From positions 744,001 through 808,000 of the forward strand of contig NZ_LKST01000001.1 of NCBI RefSeq assembly GCF_001412105.1: a stretch of 64,000 bases of DNA, in the 5' to 3' direction. Source of the stretch: Corynebacterium oculi. Lineage in GTDB: Bacteria > Actinomycetota > Actinomycetes > Mycobacteriales > Mycobacteriaceae. Position numbers and translations under genes: made by a program. Shown here one piece after another: positions 53,701 through 61,400 of the stretch (its first letter is position 1; every line of letters begins with the position of its first letter). Below the pieces are notes generated by a model. The model did not search any database, had not been told where the DNA came from, and was given only the letters and a program-made list of their open reading frames with translations.

Positions 53701-54909
53701 GTGCCGGGCCAACATAGATCAGAAACCAAGAGCCATGGCGCGGTGATCACCACGGTCATCGTCATCATCCTCGTGATCGCCGCCATCGTGTGGTGGTTGT
53801 TCTATCACAAGGACGATTCCGCCGATAACCCCCAGGCCGAGGGCACCTGCGAGCACACGGTGGTCCTTCCCGTCGCGGAACAGTACCCCGGCGCCGCGGA
53901 TATGTTCCTGCGCGACTTCTCCGCCGAATGCGTCAACCCGGAACTCGTGGACTCCCCCGCGCAGGCCGCCCTCTACGTGGGTGTGGACTCCCCCGCCACC
54001 GACGCCCTCCTGGCGGAGCAGGGCCGCAGCCGCGTTCCCGGCGAGGCGCAGCCGGTAGGCTCCACCCCCGTGGGCCTGAGCACGCCGCAGCCGAGCACCG
54101 CCGAGGTCGATCCGCAGACCGTGTTCTACGGCCCCGACGCCGCCGTGGCGCAGGCCGCGGCCCTGGCCCTCACCCACGATGCCGATGCCGCGCAGGCCCT
54201 CGCCGAGCGCGACGTCCAGGCCCCAGCCCCCGAGGACCCGACGGTGCCGCTGGCGGTGACCGCCACCACCAACCCGGAGGGCCGCGCCTTTACCCCCCTT
54301 CCCGAGGCCGAGCTCACCTTTGTCGCCCTCGCGCTGAACCCCCAGGAAGGAATCTCTCAGGAGGCCATCGACGCCGCCGTGGCCGCCGCCTCCCCCCAGG
54401 CTCAGCCGGAACAAGAAGTGCAGCAGGCCGCCCCCCAGACCCTCTTCCTCCTGGATACCTCCGAGGGCATGGCCCCGCAGCTGGATGCCGCGCGCGCCGC
54501 CCTGACCGCCGAGGCGCAGGCCAACGGCCAGCCGGTGGCGCTGTGGAACTATTCCTCCCCGCTGAACCCCGGCGTCACCCGCCCCTGGCGCGATAACGTT
54601 CCCTTCGGCCCCGCCCAGGACATCGAGCCGGTTCTTCAGGGCTTCGGCACCGGCGGCATCCCGCTGACCCGCACGTCCGTCCTCGCTGCCCTGCGTACCG
54701 CCGCCGAGCAGGCGCAGTCCACCGGACAGCCCACTCGCGTGGTTCTCTTTACCTCCGGCACCGCCCCGGAAGATCTCGATGATGCCGCGTTTAGCCGCCA
54801 GCTGACCAGCGCATTAGAAAACCCCCAGGTGTCCCTGGAGGTTGTGCAAGTGGACGATCAGGTGGATCAGATCCTGAACGATCAGGCGGATTCCACCCGG
54901 AATCTCTAG
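53701..54909 (+). CDS. Membrane-anchored extracellular protein with degenerate vWA-like domain
   Basis: 402 residues. The N-terminus is cytosolic, then a transmembrane helix (AVITTVIVIILVIAAIVWWLFY, about 14-36) and an Ala/Pro/Gln-rich exterior. The C-terminal 160 residues look like a von Willebrand A fold: QTLFLLDTSEGMAPQLDAARAAL, then LTRTSVLAALRTA and RVVLFTSGTAPED. The MIDAS motif would be D-T-S-E-G, lacking the second Ser of DxSxS, so metal-dependent binding is doubtful. It overlaps the converging MerR gene by 4 bp. Function unknown. Confidence 0.7.
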   Translation: MPGQHRSETKSHGAVITTVIVIILVIAAIVWWLFYHKDDSADNPQAEGTCEHTVVLPVAEQYPGAADMFLRDFSAECVNPELVDSPAQAALYVGVDSPATDALLAEQGRSRVPGEAQPVGSTPVGLSTPQPSTAEVDPQTVFYGPDAAVAQAAALALTHDADAAQALAERDVQAPAPEDPTVPLAVTATTNPEGRAFTPLPEAELTFVALALNPQEGISQEAIDAAVAAASPQAQPEQEVQQAAPQTLFLLDTSEGMAPQLDAARAALTAEAQANGQPVALWNYSSPLNPGVTRPWRDNVPFGPAQDIEPVLQGFGTGGIPLTRTSVLAALRTAAEQAQSTGQPTRVVLFTSGTAPEDLDDAAFSRQLTSALENPQVSLEVVQVDDQVDQILNDQADSTRNL

Positions 54910-55466
54910 GAGGTTTTGCGCGCCCGTCGGCGGGCGGCAAGCTCATCGACGGCGATCACGTTCCCCACCTCCGCGATCCGCTCGGAGGGGAAGGCCGCGA
55001 TGGTCCCGGAGAGTTCCTTCACGATCCCCGGCACCGCGATACCGAATACTCCCTGCCCCCCGCCCAGAAGGTCGATGACCTCGTCGGCCGAGTGACACTC
55101 GTACACGGTGGTGCCGTCAGAGACCAGGGTGATCTCCGCGATGTCGTCCACGCCGCGATCCCGGAGGCGCTCCACGGCGAGGCGGATATTCTGAAGAGAA
55201 ATGCCGGTGTCCAGCAGGCGTTTAACGATCTTGAGCACCAGGATGTCGCGGAAGGAATAAAGGCGCTGCGAGCCGGAGCCCTGGGCGCCGCGAATGGAGG
55301 GCTTCACCAGGTTCGTGCGCGCCCAGTAATCCAGCTGGCGATAGGTAATCCCCGCGACCTGGCAGGCGATGGGCACACGATACCCCACCTCTTCACCCGG
55401 CCCCAGGTCAAAGAGTGATTCCTGCACAGGGCGATCCTGGATATTGCTCACGCTCGGTACTCCCAT
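54906..55466 (-). CDS. MerR-family transcriptional regulator
   Basis: 186 residues. The N-terminal winged helix-turn-helix is YRVPIACQVAGITYRQLDYWARTNLVKPS (about 28-57), then wing SQRLYSFRDILVLKIVKRLLDTGISLQNIRLAVERLRDRG. The C-terminal domain of about 80 residues has no metal-binding Cys pattern. This regulator sits with ftsR and odhI in most corynebacteria and mycobacteria and is a second MerR beside FtsR. The target is unknown. Confidence 0.88.
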   Translation of the reverse strand: MGVPSVSNIQDRPVQESLFDLGPGEEVGYRVPIACQVAGITYRQLDYWARTNLVKPSIRGAQGSGSQRLYSFRDILVLKIVKRLLDTGISLQNIRLAVERLRDRGVDDIAEITLVSDGTTVYECHSADEVIDLLGGGQGVFGIAVPGIVKELSGTIAAFPSERIAEVGNVIAVDELAARRRARKTS

Positions 55467-55575
55467 GATGTGTTGATCGTGTCCGCGACTCGCGCGCTTT
55501 TCTCATCGCCAAGATTATCCCAAGGACACAAAAATCACGCGAGACACGCCCTAAACCTCAACTTGAAGTTTAGGG

Positions 55576-56124
55576 CTAAGTTTCATCGTTGTCATCCCGG
55601 GCATCACCCGCAAGATCCTCCTCCGAGACCCCCAGCTCGCGCATCATGCGCTCAAAGTCTGCGTCTGCCTGCGCGTTTCCCACGATGGGCTCCTCCGCCT
55701 CACCGAAACTCACGTGTAGGTATTCCGCCAGGGCGTCATCGGCGGCGAAGAAGGAAAACTGCGTGAGCACGTCCTCCGAAACCCCAAAGGGCAGTTCCAG
55801 GGCCTGCGCCACCATCAGCGCATCCGAGGGGCGGGCGTCCAACTCCGTGCCGTCGTGCAGGGTAATCGTAGCCACAAAAACGCCCTCGAAGGCACTGGTG
55901 ATGCCGATGTCCGCGACCCCCGCGCCGCGCAGCGTCTCCGCGAGAAGATCGACCGTTCCCGGGCGGCGTGGCTCATACCCCGCCGCCCGGGCCTCGATCT
56001 CCGCCGCGGCGAGCGGAGAGACCCAGAGCGGCAAAACCCGGTTGCGCTGCGCCCAACGCAGCACCACGCAGTAAAAGTTCTCCGGGCCGGTGCTGTGTAC
56101 GCCGTGAAACTCAACGGGAATCAT
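55576..56124 (-). CDS. Bifunctional nuclease-family protein (DUF151)
   Basis: 182 residues of the DUF151/BFN family: FHGVHSTGPENFYCVVLRWAQRNRVLPLWVSPLAAAEIEA at the N-terminus in several blocks, then TITLHDGTELDARPSDALMVAQALELPFGV, the most conserved segment (about 90-120). The plant member has DNase and RNase activity; bacterial function is uncertain. The C-terminal 45 residues are acidic. It overlaps ftsR by 4 bp on the same strand, so they are co-translated. Confidence 0.88.
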   Translation of the reverse strand: MIPVEFHGVHSTGPENFYCVVLRWAQRNRVLPLWVSPLAAAEIEARAAGYEPRRPGTVDLLAETLRGAGVADIGITSAFEGVFVATITLHDGTELDARPSDALMVAQALELPFGVSEDVLTQFSFFAADDALAEYLHVSFGEAEEPIVGNAQADADFERMMRELGVSEEDLAGDARDDNDET

Positions 56125-56828
56125 AGATCCAACTCATCGCGCAGGGCTTTTTTGAACAAGGAGGCGTGGAGGGACACCACCAGCGCGCTCATCTGCTGGC
56201 TCATCTCCTCTGCCTGCTGCTTGGCGCTGAGCGAGCGGGACTTTGCCACCGGGCCGGCCACCTGCCCGATCAGATCGGCCTGGCGCCGGGCGGCGTTGCG
56301 CAAGGAGCGCAGGTGCCTCGCATCAAAGCCAAAGCCGCGCAGGGCCTCGGCGTTGCTCACCACAGTGACGTCATCGGCGCTAAAAAGCCCCGCCGCGTCC
56401 GGGCTGATGAGCCGCGCCTCGATGCAGGCCTCCACCGCGGAACCCTCCACGCCCGCTTTCTGCGCCACCTCCACGTCGGTGAGGCGCAAGGGTGAGGTGC
56501 GGAAGTTCTCCGGGGCCACCAGGGCGTGCGAAATGGCGGTGACCTGCCCGGAGTCCATTGCCTCCAGCTGCTCACGGATCACCTTGAGCGGGAGGTAATT
56601 ATCGCGCTGCGTGGTCAGAATGTAGCGCAACCGCTCCACGTCCTGATCCGTAAATCGGCGGTAACCCGAGGAGGTACGTTGAGGGGTCACCAGCCCTTCC
56701 GATTCCAAAAAGCGTATCTTGGACACGGTGACGTCGGGGAACTCCTGACGCAACCGCTCCAAGACCACCCCAATGGACATCGTCTTTTTCGGCTTGGGTG
56801 CAGCCGCAGCTTTACTTACAGCGCTCAT
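56121..56828 (-). CDS. ftsR: MerR-type regulator FtsR
   Basis: 235 residues with an N-terminal MerR DNA-binding domain: MSIGVVLERLRQEFPDVTVSKIRFLESEGLV (in parts), QRTSSGYRRFTDQDVERLRYIL. The C-terminal part has two helical segments and ends KALRDELDL. Position and sequence fit FtsR of C. glutamicum, an activator of ftsZ and cell division. The ATG at 56828 begins MSAVSKAAAAPKPKK; the frame remains open upstream toward odhI but without family sequence. odhI lies 25 bp upstream on the same strand. Confidence 0.88.
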   Translation of the reverse strand: MSAVSKAAAAPKPKKTMSIGVVLERLRQEFPDVTVSKIRFLESEGLVTPQRTSSGYRRFTDQDVERLRYILTTQRDNYLPLKVIREQLEAMDSGQVTAISHALVAPENFRTSPLRLTDVEVAQKAGVEGSAVEACIEARLISPDAAGLFSADDVTVVSNAEALRGFGFDARHLRSLRNAARRQADLIGQVAGPVAKSRSLSAKQQAEEMSQQMSALVVSLHASLFKKALRDELDL

Positions 56829-56853
56829 AGATGAAATAAGGATGAAAGAGGAT

Positions 56854-57276
56854 TTACTTTGAGGCGGAAAGATACACCAGGCGGAACTTGCCGATCTGGA
56901 TTTCATCGCCGGTGGACAGGGTCTCCGCGTTGCGCGGCTCGCGGTTTACGTAGGTGCCGTTGAGGGATCCCACGTCCACCACCTCGTACTCTCCATCGTC
57001 GGTGAGGCGGAACTCCGCGTGACGGCGGGAGACGGTGACATCATCGAGAAAGATGTCCGACTCCGGGTGGCGGCCCGCAGTGGTGGTCGCCTGATCGAGC
57101 AGGAACCGGGCACCGGCATTGGGGCCACGCTTGACCACGAGGAGAGCGGAACCCTCCGGCAGATTCTCCGCGCTCACGGCGGCCGGAGCGCTCGATTCCA
57201 TCTCCTTGAGCAGTTCAGCGCGGAAAACCGAGGTGGTTTCCACCTGCTGCTGGCCGGTTCCGGTGTTCTCGCTCAT
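56854..57276 (-). CDS. odhI: Oxoglutarate dehydrogenase inhibitor OdhI (FHA protein)
   Basis: 140 residues. The N-terminal tail holds ETTSVFR with Thr14 and Thr15, the sites phosphorylated by PknG and other Ser/Thr kinases in C. glutamicum. Residues about 45-138 form an FHA domain: AGRHPESDIFLDDVTVSRRH and VGSLNGTYVN. Unphosphorylated OdhI binds the E1 subunit OdhA and blocks 2-oxoglutarate dehydrogenase, diverting carbon to glutamate; phosphorylation closes the protein on itself. It is the homologue of mycobacterial GarA. Confidence 0.96.
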   Translation of the reverse strand: MSENTGTGQQQVETTSVFRAELLKEMESSAPAAVSAENLPEGSALLVVKRGPNAGARFLLDQATTTAGRHPESDIFLDDVTVSRRHAEFRLTDDGEYEVVDVGSLNGTYVNREPRNAETLSTGDEIQIGKFRLVYLSASK

Positions 57277-57349
57277 TCTCTTCTTCCTCCACGTGTTAGG
57301 GGTAAACGCTAACTACACATCATAGCGATGTGTCCATCTCTCGACGATG

Positions 57350-59605
57350 TTACCGGAAGATACTCCCTATGCCCCGCACAACGGAGTTCCCCCCGGCGAG
57401 CGGGTTATCCGAGACCATGTACGTCCACGTGGCCGAGGGGCGCGCCAGCCCGTAGTCCTCCAGGTGCGCCCCGGCTTCGTCGATAGTCACCTCGCTGAAC
57501 GTCTCCACCGCCGCATCCACCGCCCGTTGCGCCAATTCCTTGAACTCGCGCACGGCTATGCGGTGATACTCGTCCAGCGGCGTCTCCCGGGCGATGGCAC
57601 GCAGGTGGATGGATTCGCGGACGTCATCCATCAGGGCCAGGTGATCGGCCCAGGCGGCATCCAGGTGATACAGCATGATCTGACGCGCGGCCTGCTCCCT
57701 AGATTCCAGGCCCGCCACCTCGGCGGCGCGCTGCGGAGCCCGCTCGGAGAGTTCCGCCCAGGCCTGGTCGGTATCCAACAGGCGGGCGCGGCGGGCGTCG
57801 ATGATCTCTCGCTGATCCGCCAGGAGCTTATTGTACTTCCAGGTCTGCGCGTGAATCTCCAGCAACTGCCCCTCGGTCACCCGCTGGCAGTGTTCCACAA
57901 AATCCTGCACCTTCTTTTGCTCGATGCGCCCCTGGGCATCCGGCTTCGCCGTTACTTCCTCGCCCGCTCCCCCGGTAGCCACCACGTCATCCTCCAGGGA
58001 GACAAAAAAGAGTGAGAGGCCGGGATCGCCCTGGCGGCCCGCGCGGCCGCGCAGCTGGTTATCCAGGCGCGCGGAGCGGTGCCGCGAGGTGCCGATCACC
58101 GCCAGCCCCTCCGTCACCCCCTCCCCCAGCCGAATATCCGTGCCGCGCCCCGCCATCTGGGTGGACACGGTCACGCGCCCAGGCTGCCCGGCCTGGGCGA
58201 TGATGCCGGCCTCCTCCGCGTCGTTCTTGGCGTTGAGCACGGCGGCCTTGATCCCCCGGCGGCGCAACGCCTCGGCCAGCGCCTCTGATTCCGCCACGTC
58301 CTGCGTGCCCACCAACACCGGCTGCCCGGTGGCGTGCAGCAGCGCGATCTCCTCCACGATGGCGGTGTTCTTCTCCTCCATCGTGGCGTAGATCCGATCC
58401 GCCTCGTCGAAGCGGCGCAGGGGCTTTTCTCTCTCGATCACGGAAACCCTCAGGTCATAGAACTGCCGCAACTGATCGGTGGCCTCCACCGCCGTGCCCG
58501 TCATGCCGCATACCAGGGGGTAGCGCCCCATGAGCGCCTGAAGCGTCATCGTGTCGAGGATCTTGCCCCCCTCCGTCACCGATAGGCCCTCCTTGGCCTC
58601 CACGGCAGCCTGCAAGCCGTCGGGCCAGCGCTGAAGGTCCGCCACGCGGCCACGGGAGGCGTCGATAAGCTGCACCTTGCCCTCACGCACGATGTAATGC
58701 ACGTCTCGGTGCAGCAGCGCCTTGGCGTGCAGGGCTAGGTTCACCTGCACCAGGGTGCTCCCCACGTGATCGTCGTCGTACAGGCTCTCAATCCCCAGGG
58801 CACGCTCCACCTTGTGCGCGCCCTCCTCGGTGAGGAATACGTTGCGCCGATCATCATCGGTGGTGTAATCCTCCTTTTCGTGCAGGCCACGCACCACGTC
58901 CGTGATCTGCCCGGTGGGCGCGGCGCCCGGTTGGCTGCCCGCAAGGACCAGAGGCACCAGGGCCTCGTCCACCAGCACGGAATCCGCCTCGTCCACCAGC
59001 GCCACGTCCGCCGGGGCCTGCACCGCCTCCGAGCGCCGCGTGATCTGATGATCGCGCAGCACGTCGAAGCCGATCTCATTGACCGGCCCGTACACCACGT
59101 CACAGGCATAGGCTTCCCGACGCCGCTCCGGGGGCAGCGCCTCCGTGATCGCCCCCACGCTCACCCCGAAGAACTCCACCAGGGGGCTCATCCACTGGGC
59201 ATCGCGCGCCGCGAGGTAATCATTGACCGTGATGACGTGCACGCGCTTGCCCATGAGGCCAAAGCCCGTGGCGGCCATCGCTCCCACCAGGGTTTTCCCC
59301 TCGCCGGTGGCCATGTGCACCACATCGCCCTCCAGCAGCCGCAGCACCGCCTGGGACTGCACCTTGAACGGGCTCATGCCCAGCGTGCGCCGCGAGGCCT
59401 CCCCCAGCACCGCCAGGAACTCCGCGGGGTCCTTGAGCTCCCCGCCCGCCAGCGCGGTGCGCGCTCGCTCATTGAGTTCCTCGCGGCTAAGCTGCGCCAG
59501 GTCCTCCGCGCGCCGTGCCGCGTCCTCCGTGATCGCAATGCTGCGCTTCTGGTTCCTGCTCGTTCCCGAGCCCATGGCCTTCCAGAACCAGTCAAATGCG
59601 CCCAT
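57350..59605 (-). CDS. secA2: Accessory Sec translocase ATPase SecA2
   Basis: 751 residues of the SecA family. Walker A is MATGEGKT (about 97-104), the DEAD-like box is LVDEADSVLVDEALVPLVL, and QMAGRGTDIRLGEGV lies in the second motor domain. It is shorter than housekeeping SecA and lacks the C-terminal linker and zinc-binding tail, as SecA2 proteins do. It helps export a subset of proteins through SecYEG. The start MGAFDWFWKAMGSG matches the family. Spacing to odhI (73 bp) leaves room for a promoter of the downstream genes. Confidence 0.95.
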   Translation of the reverse strand: MGAFDWFWKAMGSGTSRNQKRSIAITEDAARRAEDLAQLSREELNERARTALAGGELKDPAEFLAVLGEASRRTLGMSPFKVQSQAVLRLLEGDVVHMATGEGKTLVGAMAATGFGLMGKRVHVITVNDYLAARDAQWMSPLVEFFGVSVGAITEALPPERRREAYACDVVYGPVNEIGFDVLRDHQITRRSEAVQAPADVALVDEADSVLVDEALVPLVLAGSQPGAAPTGQITDVVRGLHEKEDYTTDDDRRNVFLTEEGAHKVERALGIESLYDDDHVGSTLVQVNLALHAKALLHRDVHYIVREGKVQLIDASRGRVADLQRWPDGLQAAVEAKEGLSVTEGGKILDTMTLQALMGRYPLVCGMTGTAVEATDQLRQFYDLRVSVIEREKPLRRFDEADRIYATMEEKNTAIVEEIALLHATGQPVLVGTQDVAESEALAEALRRRGIKAAVLNAKNDAEEAGIIAQAGQPGRVTVSTQMAGRGTDIRLGEGVTEGLAVIGTSRHRSARLDNQLRGRAGRQGDPGLSLFFVSLEDDVVATGGAGEEVTAKPDAQGRIEQKKVQDFVEHCQRVTEGQLLEIHAQTWKYNKLLADQREIIDARRARLLDTDQAWAELSERAPQRAAEVAGLESREQAARQIMLYHLDAAWADHLALMDDVRESIHLRAIARETPLDEYHRIAVREFKELAQRAVDAAVETFSEVTIDEAGAHLEDYGLARPSATWTYMVSDNPLAGGNSVVRGIGSIFR

Positions 59606-59657
59606 AAGGTGTTGCCTTCCGTAGCGTGTGGGGTTACAAGCCCTCTATCCTAGGGCA

Positions 59658-60344
59658 ATGCGCCCCCATCACGTCGCCCTCCCGTTCACCAAGGGCACTA
59701 TCGACGCCCCCGAACACCCGCGCTCCTACGCCCTCATCGCGCACTGCTTCGCCGGCTCGCGTCACAACCTCGCCACCGCCCGCATCAGCAAGCGCCTCGC
59801 CCACCACGGCATCGCCACCCTGCGCTTTGACTTCCCCACCCTCCTGCTCGGCGAGCACATTGAGCACCTGCGCCGCGCGCACTCCTGGCTTTCCGAGCAT
59901 TATCGCGCCCCGAGCCTGCTCATCGGGCATTCGCTCGGCGGGGCCGCCGTGCTCAGGGCCGGTATCGACGTCCCCTGCGTCACCGTCGGCAGCCCGCACA
60001 ACCCGCACCGCAGCATCCTGCCCTACGTCCACGGCGGCAGCGCCACCATCACCGGGCACACCATCGACCTTCCCGACGGCTTCTTAGCGGACCTCGCCGC
60101 CCATTCTTCCTACGCCCCGCCCACGGCACCGTTGCTCACGCTCCACTCGCCCACGGATGAGGTGGTGCCCATCGCGGAGGCCGAGGATATTTTCCGCCAC
60201 GCTGCCTACCCTAAATCCCTCCTCAGCCTGGAAGATTCCGATCACATGCTGACCGCCCCCGGGGCCGCGCACCGGGCCGCCGACCTAATCCATGCCTGGT
60301 TTGAGTCCATTTCCGGCCGCTGCGCTGGCGATTTAATAAAATAA
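59658..60344 (+). CDS. Alpha/beta hydrolase
   Basis: 228-residue serine hydrolase. HCFAGSRHNLATARISKRLA forms the oxyanion region, GHSLGGAAVL (about 94-103) is the nucleophile elbow, HSPTDEVVP and DSDHMLTAP give the Asp and His. It is closely similar to the hydrolase half of the hydrolase-OsmC fusion at 35682-36804 (HCFA-x-S, GHSLGGAA, DEVV, DxxDHxL shared), but has no OsmC domain. TATCCT (59646-59651) lies 6 nt before the ATG, suggesting a leaderless mRNA. Substrate unknown. Confidence 0.85.
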   Translation: MRPHHVALPFTKGTIDAPEHPRSYALIAHCFAGSRHNLATARISKRLAHHGIATLRFDFPTLLLGEHIEHLRRAHSWLSEHYRAPSLLIGHSLGGAAVLRAGIDVPCVTVGSPHNPHRSILPYVHGGSATITGHTIDLPDGFLADLAAHSSYAPPTAPLLTLHSPTDEVVPIAEAEDIFRHAAYPKSLLSLEDSDHMLTAPGAAHRAADLIHAWFESISGRCAGDLIK

Positions 60345-60386
60345 GCACACTGCTGTAACCTCTTCCTCGTTGCAGATACTGCACAA

Positions 60387-60463
60387 CGGACTGTGGCGCA
60401 GTTTGGCAGCGCACTACACTGGGGGTGTAGGGGTCGCAGGTTCAAATCCTGTCAGTCCGACCA
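60387..60463 (+). tRNA. tRNA-Pro (GGG)
   Basis: Full cloverleaf by eye. The acceptor stem CGGACTG pairs with CAGTCCG. The D arm is GCGCAGTTTGGCAGCGC. The anticodon stem CTACA/TGTAG has loop CTGGGGG, giving anticodon GGG. The T arm is GCAGG-TTCAAAT-CCTGT, with A as discriminator. The CCA end is encoded (60461-60463). A perfect terminator hairpin follows two bases later. Confidence 0.96.
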
Positions 60464-60464
60464 C

Positions 60465-60490
60465 AAAAGGCGCGGGAAACCGCGCCTTTT
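60465..60490. terminator. Bidirectional intrinsic terminator after tRNA-Pro
   Basis: Perfect 11-bp stem AAAAGGCGCGG / CCGCGCCTTTT with a GAAA tetraloop. It gives a T-run on both strands, so it ends the tRNA transcript on the plus strand and the esterase/ABC operon on the minus strand, whose stop codon lies directly at 60492. Confidence 0.92.
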
Positions 60491-60491
60491 G

Positions 60492-61400
60492 CTATGCCCG
60501 CTCGATCCCGAAGAACTCCAGAACCGTATCGGTGGCAAAGTTCTTGGGCACGGTGGAATTGAGGTCATCGGGACTGCCGTCCCAGATGTGCACGCCGCCG
60601 TCGATCCGATAGAACTCCGTGCGGGCATCGCAGCCCTGCCACACGGTGCGCTCGATGGTATCGGTCACGTACTTGCTCAGCGGCTCGCGGCACTTATTGC
60701 GATCCACGTCCGCCTCGCGTGCCTCCCTAATGGAGTAGTACCTGGTTCCGTGCCGGGTACCGCCGTCATACTGCATCACCTGATCCGCGGTCCCGTGGAT
60801 CGCCAGGATCGGCAAGGGGGACTCGGAGCAGCCGTCACGGATGCCGTCGTAATTGGCGGAGGACACGGAGGCCACGCCCTTAATCACGTCATCCACGCGG
60901 CAGCCGAGCAGCGTGGCAAAGCCCCCGCCGTTAGACATGCCCGCGGCAAAGACCCGCTCGCGGTCGATGGGATAGGTGGCCTCAAGGCGGCCCATAATAT
61001 CGCGCACCAGGGCCTCATCCCCCTTGTTCTCATTGGTCTGCGCGTAGGGGCCGCCGCCCCAGGCGCGGGTGAGGCCGTCCGGGTACACCACAATAGCCTG
61101 GGCGTCCTCCATCTGCGTGTACTCCTGCATGAGAACCGCGTTCTCCTGCCACCCGTGGAACATAAAGAGCACTGCATGGCCCTTTTCCGGCGCGGGCTGG
61201 GTGGGCATGTCCACGATGAGTGAGCGATTCATACCCGCAGAAGACATGCTTATCACGGCGCTTTCCCCGGCAGCCACCTCCGGGAAGGGGGCGTAGCCCT
61301 CCTCCTCGGGGTCGTCTCCCGCAGAGACCAATCCCACCAGGGAAAGTCCGGCGATCACACCGACGGCAACGAGCGCGATTACGGCGCGGAGGCGCTTCAT
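60492..61400 (-). CDS. Secreted PHB depolymerase-like esterase (LpqC-type)
   Basis: 302 residues. The N-terminal hydrophobic signal/anchor (LRAVIALVAVGVIAGLSLVGLV) places it outside the membrane. The alpha/beta hydrolase core has the oxyanion sequence FMFHGWQENA, nucleophile elbow GMSNGGGFATLLG (Ser near 155), AIHGTADQVMQYDGG with Asp, and a C-terminal GGVHIW with His, as in feruloyl-esterase and PHB depolymerase-like secreted esterases. The start codon overlaps the stop of the upstream ABC exporter (ATGA), so it is co-translated with the exporter. Confidence 0.85.
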   Translation of the reverse strand: MKRLRAVIALVAVGVIAGLSLVGLVSAGDDPEEEGYAPFPEVAAGESAVISMSSAGMNRSLIVDMPTQPAPEKGHAVLFMFHGWQENAVLMQEYTQMEDAQAIVVYPDGLTRAWGGGPYAQTNENKGDEALVRDIMGRLEATYPIDRERVFAAGMSNGGGFATLLGCRVDDVIKGVASVSSANYDGIRDGCSESPLPILAIHGTADQVMQYDGGTRHGTRYYSIREAREADVDRNKCREPLSKYVTDTIERTVWQGCDARTEFYRIDGGVHIWDGSPDDLNSTVPKNFATDTVLEFFGIERA

